Assembly (NCBI GenBank): GCA_910575105.1
Contig: CAJTDK010000008.1
Location: 124,001 to 188,000 of the forward strand
Origin: Lachnospiraceae bacterium
GTDB taxonomy: Bacteria > Bacillota > Clostridia > Lachnospirales > Lachnospiraceae
DNA: 64,000 nucleotides
Direction of reading: 5' to 3'
In this document: positions 34,525-41,919 of the stretch, piece by piece
How positions within the stretch are numbered: position 1 is the first letter of the stretch
Layout of the letters: each line of letters opens with the position of its first letter
Notes under the pieces: generated by a model
Databases searched by the model: none
Seen by the model: only the letters and a program-made list of their open reading frames with translations
What the model was told of the DNA's origin: nothing
Made by a program: the position numbers and the translations under genes

Positions 34525-34712
34525 GGCTCTGGTGGTATATCCCCCGTCGCCGCCTGCTACTGAGCACAGCCGGGAGTGGGCGGTCAAGGGGCGGAACGCC
34601 CGCCGCCTGCGGCGGCTTGCCCTTGACGGCCCGCCCCGGCTGTGCCACCCCTCCCGGCGCGGCGGGGGATATATCCTCCAGAGCCGCCCCCTTTCCCATG
34701 AATGGGAAAGGG
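34525..34712. other. Long imperfect inverted repeat and second hairpin between the parB-like and DUF4406-like genes
   Basis: This non-coding gap (34445-34763) folds on itself. GGCTCTGG plus GTATATCCCCCG near 34525 is mirrored by CGGGGGATATATCC and CCAGAGCC near 34670-34685. Inside, CACAGCCGGG and GGTCAAGGG are mirrored by CCCTTGACGG and CGGCTGTG. Directly after it, CCCTTTCCCAT (34689-34699) pairs perfectly with ATGGGAAAGGG (34702-34712). No T-tract follows, so this is not a plain terminator. A structured RNA, a single-strand origin or an oriT-like site are possible. Confidence 0.6.
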
Positions 34713-34763
34713 CGGGGGGAAAGGGCTGAACGACAACTATTAAAATATCGGAGGTAAACGACT

Positions 34764-35105
34764 ATGAAACGACCCCTTGCTTACATCACCGCCGCTTGGT
34801 ATGGCGGCGATACGGAAAATGCGGAGCTGGCCGCGCAGTATTGCCGGGCGGTCTACGATGCGGGCTTTGCCCCTATCTGCCCGGCCTTGTTCCTGCCCCT
34901 TTTCCTCAATGACGCGGTTCCCGAGGAGCACAAGAGCAGCATCGACATTGGCCGCGACCTGCTCCGCCGCTCCCGGGTACTGGTGGTGTGCGGGCATACC
35001 GTCACCGAGTCCATGAAGAACGACATCGCTGTGGCCCAGCGGCTGGGCATCACCGCTACCACCCTTGAGGGCATTTTGACCGTCAAGGGACAGGGCCGCC
35101 GCTGA
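34764..35105 (+). CDS. DUF4406/nucleoside-deoxyribosyltransferase-like small protein
   Basis: 113 residues. RPLAYITAAWYGG at the N-terminus, AAQYCRAVYDAGFAPICPALF in the middle and RVLVVCGHTVTESMKNDIAVAQRLGI near the end follow the pattern of DUF4406-type Rossmann-like domains found in phage and mobile elements. GGAGG precedes the ATG. It directly abuts the ArdA gene (1 base between them), so the two are coupled. A nucleotide-metabolic or anti-defence role is possible; not proven. Confidence 0.65.
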   Translation: MKRPLAYITAAWYGGDTENAELAAQYCRAVYDAGFAPICPALFLPLFLNDAVPEEHKSSIDIGRDLLRRSRVLVVCGHTVTESMKNDIAVAQRLGITATTLEGILTVKGQGRR

Positions 35106-35106
35106 C

Positions 35107-35808
35107 GTGGCCGCGCTGTTCGAGGCGTACATCACCAATCTGGGGAAATACAACGAGGGCGAGCTGGTGGGGGAAACGCTGAAATTCCCCACCAGCCCCC
35201 AGGCGGTGGAGGCGCTGTTAAAGAATATCGGCGTGGACGGCATACGCTACGAGGAATTTTTCATCACCAGCTTTGACGGCGATGTGCTGGGGCTCTATGA
35301 CTATCTGGGCGAGTATGAAAATCTGGACGAGCTGAACCATCTGGCCTGCCTGCTCTCGGAGCTCCCCCAAAGTGAGATCGAAAAATTCGAGGCCGCGCTC
35401 CATATGGGGGCGCATACCTCCAGCGTGGCGGACATCATCAATCTTGCGGAAAATCTGGACTGCTTTGAATTTTACCCGGATATTGAAAGCGAGGAAGATT
35501 TGGGCCGCTACTACACGGAGGATTTGGAAATCCCCGCCGAGCTGAAAGGCTATGTTGACTATGAGGCATACGGGCGGGACGTGTCCATCAACGAGGGCGG
35601 CCACTTCGCCCCCGGCGGCTATATCGTGCAGACTGGCGACCTCAAAGAAATATATCGTGGCATCCAGGATATTCCCAAGGAGCACAAGGTTTTTGCCCTC
35701 CCCCGGCTCTCCATCCGGGAGCAGATGGCCGCCTACAAGGAAGTGATTGACCGTTCCTCTCTGGAGGCGGAACGCAAGCACCCGGAAACGGGCCGGGATG
35801 AGCGGTGA
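35107..35808 (+). CDS. ardA: Antirestriction protein ArdA
   Basis: 233 residues from GTG 35107. AALFEAYITNLGKYNEGELVGETLKFP, GIRYEEFFITSFDGD, the acidic LGLYDYLGEYENLDELNHLA and FEFYPDIESEEDLGRYY match ArdA, an acidic DNA mimic that blocks type I restriction enzymes when an element enters a new host. Length is slightly above the usual 165-ish, as in Firmicutes ArdA with an extra domain. Early position in the operon fits expression right after transfer. Confidence 0.9.
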   Translation: MAALFEAYITNLGKYNEGELVGETLKFPTSPQAVEALLKNIGVDGIRYEEFFITSFDGDVLGLYDYLGEYENLDELNHLACLLSELPQSEIEKFEAALHMGAHTSSVADIINLAENLDCFEFYPDIESEEDLGRYYTEDLEIPAELKGYVDYEAYGRDVSINEGGHFAPGGYIVQTGDLKEIYRGIQDIPKEHKVFALPRLSIREQMAAYKEVIDRSSLEAERKHPETGRDER

Positions 35809-35812
35809 CTTC

Positions 35813-35827
35813 GAGACATTTTGTCCC
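35813..35827. repeat. Element palindrome site 3
   Basis: GAGACATTTTGTCCC, 4 bases after the ardA stop codon. Confidence 0.85.
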
Positions 35828-35870
35828 AAAGGCCGGAGGGCCTATCCCCCATGAAAGGAGGCGGTTTTGA

Positions 35871-36353
35871 TTGATTGACGAGGATGTTTCCCGGCGCACG
35901 ATAGCACTTTCTATCAGAACGGGAAAACTTTCGGCCCGGGTGCTGGCCTATGCGCTCCGGGCGGCTGGCCGGAAGATACAAAAGGAACGCCGGGCCCACC
36001 AGACGCCCCACGGCAGGCAGTCCGTGAAAAAGCTCATGGCCCACGGCGCGGCGACCAACAGCATCGAGCTCACCGGGGCCCCAAAAGAATTTGACCGGGT
36101 GGCCCGGAAGTGGAATGTTGACTATGCCTTTTACAAGACCGGGCCGGACAAGTATCTGCTGTTCTTCAAGAGCGGGCAGGCGGACGCAATCACCGCTTGT
36201 TTTTCGGAATACTCCCGCCGGGTGCTGGATAAGGCAAAGACTGACCGCGTACCCATCCGGGAACAGCTCAAACGGGCCGCCGCCGAGATACTGCGCCAGC
36301 CCGCGCCCCAAAGGAAAGACCGCGTAAAGGAGGCCGCCCATGAGGACAGATAA
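35871..36353 (+). CDS. PcfB/DUF3801-family conjugation protein
   Basis: 160 residues from a TTG start at 35871 with AAAGGAGG upstream. RTIALSIRTGKLSARVLAYALRA, HGRQSVKKLMAHGA and YAFYKTGPDKYLLFFKSGQADAI match DUF3801 (PcfB of pCF10), an accessory factor that helps the relaxosome reach the coupling protein. Its end overlaps the VirD4 gene by 14 bases, so expression is coupled, as expected for its role. Confidence 0.85.
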   Translation: MIDEDVSRRTIALSIRTGKLSARVLAYALRAAGRKIQKERRAHQTPHGRQSVKKLMAHGAATNSIELTGAPKEFDRVARKWNVDYAFYKTGPDKYLLFFKSGQADAITACFSEYSRRVLDKAKTDRVPIREQLKRAAAEILRQPAPQRKDRVKEAAHEDR

Positions 36354-38181
36354 GCTGAAAAAGTACCTTTTGCCCAACCTCCCCTATCTGTTCATCGGCT
36401 GGGCCTGCCTAAAGGTGGGGACGGCCTACCGTCTGGCGGCGGGGGCGGATTTGGCCCACAAGCTGGTGGGGATGGTGGCGGCCCTCGGCCTGGCCTTTGC
36501 CGACTTCGCGCCGGGGCTTGCTCCTTTTGACTGGCTCACTGGCATCGCGGGGGCTGTGGCGATCCGGCTGGTTATCTACCAGAAAAGCAAAAAAGCCCAA
36601 AAATACCGCCGGGATGAAGAGTATGGTTCGGCCCGCTGGGGAACGGAAAAAGACATCAAGCCGTTCACCGACCCCAGGTTTGAGAACAACATCATTCTGA
36701 CCGGGACGGAATTTCTCACCACCAACACCCGGCCCGCCGTCCCCGCCAATGCCCGGAACCTGAATTGCTGTGTTGTCGGTTCCTCCGGCTCCGGCAAGAC
36801 CCGGTTCTGGCTTACCCCGCAATTACTCCAGGCCCATTCCTCCTATGTGGTGGTAGACCCAAAAGGCGGGGTGCTGGAGCAGGCGGGCTTTTTCCTGCAA
36901 CGGAAAAAGGGATATAAAATCAAGGTTTTTAACAGCATTGATTTTTCCCGCTCCATGCACTACAACCCGCTGGCCTATATCCGCAACGAGGCCGACATTT
37001 TGAAATTCGTCAATACCTTAATAGCCAACACCAAAGGCGAGGGCAAGGAGGGCGACCCGTTCTGGACGAAATCAGAAACGCTCCTATACTGCGCCCTTAT
37101 CGCCTATATCATCTTCGAGGGCCCGGACGAGGATAAAAACATGAATACCCTTGTAGACATGATTTCCGGCATGGAGGTCAAGGAGGACGATGACGACTTT
37201 ATGAACGCGGTGGACTATATGTTCGCCGGGCTGGAAAAGCGCAAGCCGGACTGTTTCGCGGTCAAGCAGTACAAAAAGTACAAGCTGGCCAGCGGCAAGA
37301 CCGCCCGCTCCATACTTATTAGCTGTGGCGCAAGGCTGGCCCCATTTGACATCCCGCAACTCCGGGAGATTATGAGCTATGACGAGATGGAGCTTGACAA
37401 GCTGGGGGACAGACGGACGGCGGCTTTCTTCATCATCAGCGATACCGACACCACCTACAACTTTATTGTAGCTCTGGCGTTTTCGCAGATGTTCAATCTC
37501 TTGTGCGAAAGGGCGGACAACGTACACGGGGGCCGCCTGCCCCATCATGTGCGGGTGCTGTGGGACGAGGCCGCCAACACCGGGCAAGTGCCCAACCTCG
37601 AAAAGCTGGTGGCGGTCATCCGCTCCCGGGAGGTGAGCCTGACGCTGTTCTACCAGCAGTTGGCCCAATGTAAGGCCATCTACGATAAAAACGCGGAAAC
37701 CATTTTAGGCAACATGGACAGCGTGGTGTTCCTCGGGGGCCGGGAAGCCAGCACCATCAAGGAAATATCGGAGAACTGGCTGGGCAAGGCCACCATCTCC
37801 ATGCAGACCGAGGGCCGCTCCCGTGGCCAGTCGGAAAGCTACAACCAGAACACGCAACGGCTGGGCCGGGAGCTTATGACCCCCGCCGAGCTTGCCACCA
37901 TGCCCGGCGACAGGTGCATCCTGCAACTGCGGGGCCTGCCGCCGTTCTACTCCCGGAAATACGATTTGAAACAGCACCCCAACTACCGATACACGGCGGA
38001 GGCGGACAAGAAGAAAAACGCCTTTTCGCTGGAGTGGCTTATCTGCCGCCGCATGAAAACGCTCAATCCCAACGAGCAGTACACCGTGTACGAGGCGGAC
38101 GTGCCGGACGGAACGCCCATAGACGAGGACGAGGACATCCTCAACTATGACGATTTGGACGACCCGGACGCTTTTGTATAG
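36340..38181 (+). CDS. VirD4/TraG-type coupling ATPase
   Basis: 613 residues. Two N-terminal membrane segments (about 11-30 and 42-80), a GSARWGTEKDIKPF lead, Walker A GSSGSGKT (147-154), VVDPKGG, and Walker B VLWDEAAN near 405 define a type IV coupling protein. It docks the relaxase-DNA complex to the transfer channel at the membrane. Acidic C-terminal tail (DEDEDILNYDDLDDPD). It overlaps the PcfB gene. A palindrome copy follows its stop by 4 bases. Confidence 0.95.
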   Translation: MRTDKLKKYLLPNLPYLFIGWACLKVGTAYRLAAGADLAHKLVGMVAALGLAFADFAPGLAPFDWLTGIAGAVAIRLVIYQKSKKAQKYRRDEEYGSARWGTEKDIKPFTDPRFENNIILTGTEFLTTNTRPAVPANARNLNCCVVGSSGSGKTRFWLTPQLLQAHSSYVVVDPKGGVLEQAGFFLQRKKGYKIKVFNSIDFSRSMHYNPLAYIRNEADILKFVNTLIANTKGEGKEGDPFWTKSETLLYCALIAYIIFEGPDEDKNMNTLVDMISGMEVKEDDDDFMNAVDYMFAGLEKRKPDCFAVKQYKKYKLASGKTARSILISCGARLAPFDIPQLREIMSYDEMELDKLGDRRTAAFFIISDTDTTYNFIVALAFSQMFNLLCERADNVHGGRLPHHVRVLWDEAANTGQVPNLEKLVAVIRSREVSLTLFYQQLAQCKAIYDKNAETILGNMDSVVFLGGREASTIKEISENWLGKATISMQTEGRSRGQSESYNQNTQRLGRELMTPAELATMPGDRCILQLRGLPPFYSRKYDLKQHPNYRYTAEADKKKNAFSLEWLICRRMKTLNPNEQYTVYEADVPDGTPIDEDEDILNYDDLDDPDAFV

Positions 38182-38185
38182 CTTT

Positions 38186-38200
38186 GGGACATTTTGTCCC
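38186..38200. repeat. Element palindrome site 4 (full symmetry)
   Basis: GGGACATTTTGTCCC flanked by CTTT and AAAG, extending the arms to 10 bp. It lies 4 bases after the VirD4 stop. Confidence 0.9.
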
Positions 38201-38273
38201 AAAGAGTAGCCAGCCGCCTACACCGGGCGGCTTTTCTTGTGCCCGGGAAAATCCCGGAGAAATGGAGGACTAT

Positions 38274-38486
38274 ATGGCATTTTTCGCATCCGCTATCACC
38301 ACTTTGCAGACCCTTGTTATCGCGCTGGGCGCGGGCCTCGGCGTTTGGGGCGTTGTCAATCTGCTGGAGGGCTACGGCTCGGACAACCCCGGCTCAAAAA
38401 GCCAGGGCATGAAACAGCTCATGGCGGGCGGCGGCATTATCGTCATCGGCACGACCCTCATCCCCCTGCTGTCGGGGCTGTTTTAA
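38274..38486 (+). CDS. Maff2-family small membrane protein
   Basis: 70 residues starting MAFFASAITTLQTL with GGAGG upstream. Two hydrophobic helices (LVIALGAGLGVWGVVNLLEGYG, and GGGIIVIGTTLIPLLSGLF) flank a NPGSKSQGMKQLM loop, the pattern of Maff2 proteins. Its size and position before the VirB6-like gene suggest a pilin-like VirB2 or accessory channel role; this is inference. The frame is open for 30 codons upstream (it reads through the palindrome) but that part is unlikely to be translated. Confidence 0.88.
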   Translation: MAFFASAITTLQTLVIALGAGLGVWGVVNLLEGYGSDNPGSKSQGMKQLMAGGGIIVIGTTLIPLLSGLF

Positions 38487-38498
38487 GGGCGGCGGCTT

Positions 38499-39365
38499 AT
38501 GGACTTTCTCACCGACTGGCTCACGGACTGGCTGAAAGAGCTGCTGATTGGCGGCATCATTGGGAACCTTGAGGGGCTCTTTGATACCGTCAATGCCCAG
38601 GTCGGAGAGATTGCGGTGCAGGTAGGGACGACCCCGGCGGCATGGAACGCCGGGGTTTTCTCCCTCATCCGCCAGCTTTCCGAGACGGTGATTTTACCCA
38701 TCGCCGGGCTGGTGCTGACCTTTGTTGCCACCTATGAGCTCATCCAGATGCTCCTTGAAAAAAACAATATGCACGAAGTAGACGTGGCGAACCTCTATAA
38801 ATGGATGTTCAAGACCGCGTGTGCGGTGCTGATACTTTCCAACACGTTCAATATCGTGATGGCCGTCTTTGACGTGTCGCAGAGCGTGATTTCCCGCTCT
38901 GCCGGGCTGATACAGGGCTCCACGGCAGTCTCCCCGGATATGCTGAACGACCTCCAGACCACGCTGGAGGGGATGGATTTGGGCCCGCTTTTGGGGCTGT
39001 GGCTCCAGTCCTCGGTCATCGGGCTCACCATGCAGGCGCTGGGCATCATCATTTTCGTGCTGGTGTACGGAAGAATGATAGAAATATATCTGCTGACCAG
39101 CCTTGCGCCCATCCCCGTGGCGACCCTCTCCAACCGGGAGGTGGGCGGCATGGGCCAGAACTACTTAAAATCCCTTTTTGCCGTGGGCTTTCAAGGGATG
39201 CTGATTTTAGTCTGTGTCGGCATCTATGCGGTGCTGGTGCAGGGCATCGCCGCCGGGGGCGACCCCATCGGCGCGATATGGGGAACCGTGGGCTATACGG
39301 TGCTCCTTTGTTTCATGCTGTTCAAGACCGGGACAATCTCCCGCAGCATCTTCGGGGCCCACTGA
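38499..39365 (+). CDS. VirB6/TrbL-like conjugal transfer membrane protein (CD1112-type)
   Basis: 288 residues, with about six membrane helices: residues 60-80 (VILPIAGLVLTFVATYELI), 105-125, 170-195 (VIGLTMQALGIIIFVLVYG), and 225-285. The loop between VATLSNREVGGMGQNYLKSLFA and GFQGMLILV is typical. The family forms the inner-membrane channel of the type IV secretion system. GGCGGC precedes ATG 38499, 12 bases after the Maff2 stop. Confidence 0.9.
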   Translation: MDFLTDWLTDWLKELLIGGIIGNLEGLFDTVNAQVGEIAVQVGTTPAAWNAGVFSLIRQLSETVILPIAGLVLTFVATYELIQMLLEKNNMHEVDVANLYKWMFKTACAVLILSNTFNIVMAVFDVSQSVISRSAGLIQGSTAVSPDMLNDLQTTLEGMDLGPLLGLWLQSSVIGLTMQALGIIIFVLVYGRMIEIYLLTSLAPIPVATLSNREVGGMGQNYLKSLFAVGFQGMLILVCVGIYAVLVQGIAAGGDPIGAIWGTVGYTVLLCFMLFKTGTISRSIFGAH

Positions 39366-39379
39366 TTTAGCGGCACTTC

Positions 39380-39394
39380 GGGACATTTTGTCCC
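39380..39394. repeat. Element palindrome site 5
   Basis: GGGACATTTTGTCCC, 14 bases after the TrbL-like stop; flanks CTTC and AAAG. Confidence 0.9.
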
Positions 39395-39418
39395 AAAGTC
39401 CGGGAAAGGAGGCCGGAT

Positions 39419-40192
39419 ATGCCGAGGCGTTATAAGCTGGGCCCGGAGGGTGAAATGCGCCGGGCATGGGGCGGCAAGCTCCCGGAAGAATTTACCCAGC
39501 AGGATATGCTGGCGTTCATGGCTGATACGGACTTGCTCTTGGGCGGGACGGTATCGGCGGAAACACTGTCCGCGATACACGCGGCAGGCTATGACTATAT
39601 GGGCGGGGCGGTCATCCCCCGGCCCGGAAAGGAGGAAGAAGATTTGAGCAACGACGTATTACTTACCCCGGAGCAGATTGCCGCCGAGGAGCGCCGCTGG
39701 CTGTTCGAGTCTCCCATCGCGGAGCTGGCCGAGGTCAAGGGCGTTACCATTGACGAAGCGGTAAAGATGCGGACGGACGCTGTTCTGCAGGAGGCTGTCA
39801 TCCCCATCGAGGTGTCGGTGCGGCCCATTGAGCCCCAGGGCAAGCTGATTGGTTTTGCCAGCGTCAACTTCGGCGGCGTGGTGGTGGACGATTTCAAGGT
39901 GGTGAACGGGCAGAACGGCATTTTCTTAGGTGCGCCCTCAAAACCCGACCCCACCAGCAGGACGGGCTACCGGGCCACGGTGCGTATCAATGACCGGGCC
40001 ACCCAGGAGCGGCTGAACGCGGCGGGGGTGGAGGCGTACCATTCGGCGGTTGAGAAACTTATCGCCCGGGCCGAGGCGGTGCGCCCCGCGCCCATCCGGG
40101 AGCAGATGGATAAGGCGGGAAAGGAGGCCGCGCAGAAAAATGCCGCCCGCCCCGCCCCGGCAAAGGGAAAGGAGGGACGGGATGCCAGATAG
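39419..40192 (+). CDS. SpoVG-like domain protein of the element
   Basis: 257 residues. The middle (about 138-215: GKLIGFASVNFGGVVVDDFKVVNGQNGIFLGAPSKPD, then ATVRINDRATQERL) resembles SpoVG, a small nucleic-acid-binding regulator, with the same strand order and the 'NGxxGxFLxxPS' turn. The N-terminus (RRYKLGPEGEMRRAWGGKLP) and Ala/Lys/Pro tail are element-specific. It overlaps the methyltransferase start by 11 bases. It may bind RNA or DNA; its exact role in conjugation is unknown. Confidence 0.7.
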   Translation: MPRRYKLGPEGEMRRAWGGKLPEEFTQQDMLAFMADTDLLLGGTVSAETLSAIHAAGYDYMGGAVIPRPGKEEEDLSNDVLLTPEQIAAEERRWLFESPIAELAEVKGVTIDEAVKMRTDAVLQEAVIPIEVSVRPIEPQGKLIGFASVNFGGVVVDDFKVVNGQNGIFLGAPSKPDPTSRTGYRATVRINDRATQERLNAAGVEAYHSAVEKLIARAEAVRPAPIREQMDKAGKEAAQKNAARPAPAKGKEGRDAR

Positions 40193-40976
40193 CCCGGCTT
40201 TGGGACAAAATGTCCCAAACCTTAACCCGGAACCCTCCGGGCTCTACCTTATGGACGGCATCACGGGCCTGCGCTCCCTCCCGGAGCACTCGGTTGATAT
40301 GCTTTTGACCGACCCGCCCTATGGCACGACCCGCAACTATTGGGACGTGCCTTTGCCGCTCCCGGAGCTGTGGGAGGCGGTGCGCTGGGCGGTCAAGCCC
40401 TCCGGGGCGGTGCTGTTCTTCGCCCAGTGCCCTTATGACAAAATCCTCGGCGCGTCCAACCTTTCCATGCTCCGCTATGAATGGGTGTGGTATAAGAGCC
40501 GCTGTACGGGATTTCTCAACGCCCGCCGCGCCCCGCTGAAAAAGACGGAGAATATTTTGGTGTTCTATCAAAGGCTCCCCCTCTACAACCCGCAGTTTGA
40601 GCAGGGCAAGCCCTATAAGAAAATCGCATCCCAGCGCGACCAGAGCCCCAACTATGGGAAGTTTGTCCGCTCCGGCAGCGGCTCGGAGGACGGGCGGCGG
40701 TTCCCGGGGAACCTGCTTTCATTCCAGACCGTGGCCCATACCGTCCACCCCACCCAGAAGCCCGTGGAGCTGTGCGAGTATCTGATAAAGACCTACACCG
40801 CCCCCGGCGAGGTGGTGGCGGACATCTGCGCGGGCTCCGGCACAACAGCCATCGCCGCACTGAACACGGGCCGGGAATTTATCTGCTTTGAGACGGCCCC
40901 GGCCTTTTACGGCCCGGCCACGGAGCGCATCACCCAGGCGCGGGCGGCTGTGGCCGCTGGCGGAAAGGGGGTGTGA
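40182..40976 (+). CDS. DNA methyltransferase, N6-adenine/N4-cytosine class (DPPY)
   Basis: 264 residues from ATG 40182 (GGAGG upstream). Motif IV is DMLLTDPPYG near residue 38, and motif I FxGxG is DICAGSGTT near residue 213, so the order is beta-class. HTVHPTQKPVELCEYLI is also typical (PF01555). No partner restriction enzyme is present, so it probably modifies the element against host restriction or serves regulation. The palindrome at 40202 falls within codons 8-12 (GQNVP). Confidence 0.9.
   Translation: MPDSPALGQNVPNLNPEPSGLYLMDGITGLRSLPEHSVDMLLTDPPYGTTRNYWDVPLPLPELWEAVRWAVKPSGAVLFFAQCPYDKILGASNLSMLRYEWVWYKSRCTGFLNARRAPLKKTENILVFYQRLPLYNPQFEQGKPYKKIASQRDQSPNYGKFVRSGSGSEDGRRFPGNLLSFQTVAHTVHPTQKPVELCEYLIKTYTAPGEVVADICAGSGTTAIAALNTGREFICFETAPAFYGPATERITQARAAVAAGGKGV
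40202..40216. repeat. Element palindrome site 6 (inside the methyltransferase 5' end)
   Basis: GGGACAAAATGTCCC (AAA centre), 9 bases after the stop of the SpoVG-like gene and inside the next gene's first codons. Confidence 0.9.
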
Positions 40977-41542
40977 CTATCGGTAAATATAACGTGATAT
41001 ACGCCGACCCGCCGTGGCGGTACGCCCAAAAGGGCCTGCAAGGCGCGGCGGAGCGGCACTACCCCACAATGGGGATTGAGGAATTATGCGTGTTGCCCGT
41101 GGCGGAATTGGCGGCCCCGGACAGCGTTCTTTTTATGTGGGCCACGTTCCCCCAGCTCCCGGAGGCCCTGCGGCTTATCAAGGCATGGGGCTTTCAGTAT
41201 AAGTCTGTGGGCTTTGTCTGGCTGAAAAAGAATAAAAAGGCGGACAGCTGGTTTTACGGGCTGGGCTTTTGGACGCGGGCCAACGCGGAGGTGTGCCTGC
41301 TGGCGACCCGTGGGCATCCCCGGCGAAAGGCCCCCAACGTCCACCAGTTCATCATCTCCCCTATCGAGGGCCACAGCAAAAAGCCGGACGAGGCCCGTGA
41401 AAAAATCGTGGCCCTTATGGGGGACGTGCCCCGGGTGGAGCTGTTCGCCCGCCAGACGGCCCCCGGCTGGGACGTGTGGGGGAATGAGGTGGAGCCCACC
41501 GAGGGACTTCGGGACATTTTGTCCCAAAGGAAAGGAGGCTAA
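40973..41542 (+). CDS. MT-A70-family methyltransferase (DPPW)
   Basis: 189 residues from GTG 40973, overlapping the previous stop by 4 bases. YNVIYADPPWRYAQKG carries the DPPW motif IV. SVLFMWATFPQLPEALRLIKAWGF and RANAEVCLLATRG follow, as in prokaryotic MT-A70 enzymes, which methylate adenine in DNA. It forms a pair with the beta-class enzyme. Its C-terminus (GLRDILSQRKGG) is encoded by a palindrome copy and may be extended only because the site was placed there. Confidence 0.88.
   Translation: MTIGKYNVIYADPPWRYAQKGLQGAAERHYPTMGIEELCVLPVAELAAPDSVLFMWATFPQLPEALRLIKAWGFQYKSVGFVWLKKNKKADSWFYGLGFWTRANAEVCLLATRGHPRRKAPNVHQFIISPIEGHSKKPDEAREKIVALMGDVPRVELFARQTAPGWDVWGNEVEPTEGLRDILSQRKGG
41511..41525. 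repeat. Element palindrome site 7 (inside the MT-A70 3' end)
   Basis: GGGACATTTTGTCCC, encoding RDILSQ at the C-terminus; 15 bases before the stop codon. Confidence 0.9.
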
Positions 41543-41544
41543 AA

Positions 41545-41919
41545 ATGCCCTATGTGAACGTACCTAACGACCTATCGAAAATCAAGACAAAGATTGCTTT
41601 CAATCTGACGAAACGCCAGCTTGTGTGTTTCGGCGGCGCGGCCCTTGTGGGAGTCCCCTCCTACCTGCTGGCCCGGAGCTCGTTTGGGAACACGGCGGCG
41701 CTTTTTTTGATGCTGGGCATCATGCTCCCGGCGTTTCTGCTGGCGATGTATGAGAAAGACGGCCTGCCGCTGGAAAAGGTGGTAAAGAACATCATCCGGG
41801 CCAAGTACCTGCGGCCCGGCGTGAGGCCCTACAAGACCGGGAACATCTACGCGCCCTTTACCGGGCAGGCGGGAAAGGAGGCAGTGAATGGAAAACCGAA
41901 AAAGCAAAAGAAAGAATAA
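41545..41919 (+). CDS. PrgI-family conjugation protein
   Basis: 124 residues. PYVNVPNDLSKIKTKIAFNLTKRQLVCFGGAALVG, then two membrane helices (about 30-70) and KVVKNIIRAKYLRPGVRPYKT match PrgI, a VirB3-like partner of the VirB4 ATPase in Gram-positive transfer systems. AAAGGAGG precedes the ATG. It overlaps the VirB4 gene by 32 bases, so the two are coupled. Confidence 0.9.
   Translation: MPYVNVPNDLSKIKTKIAFNLTKRQLVCFGGAALVGVPSYLLARSSFGNTAALFLMLGIMLPAFLLAMYEKDGLPLEKVVKNIIRAKYLRPGVRPYKTGNIYAPFTGQAGKEAVNGKPKKQKKE

Noticed and set aside
32951-34699. A 582-codon open frame on the minus strand
   Set aside because: It is antisense to the ParB-like gene in GC-rich DNA, has no ribosome site and a low-complexity product; it arises from codon bias.
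38186-38200. Reading the GGGACA palindromes as intrinsic terminators
   Set aside because: Some fit a short hairpin, but no copy is followed by a T-tract, several are inside coding sequence, and arm mismatches (GAGACA) are not compensated as RNA pairing would require.
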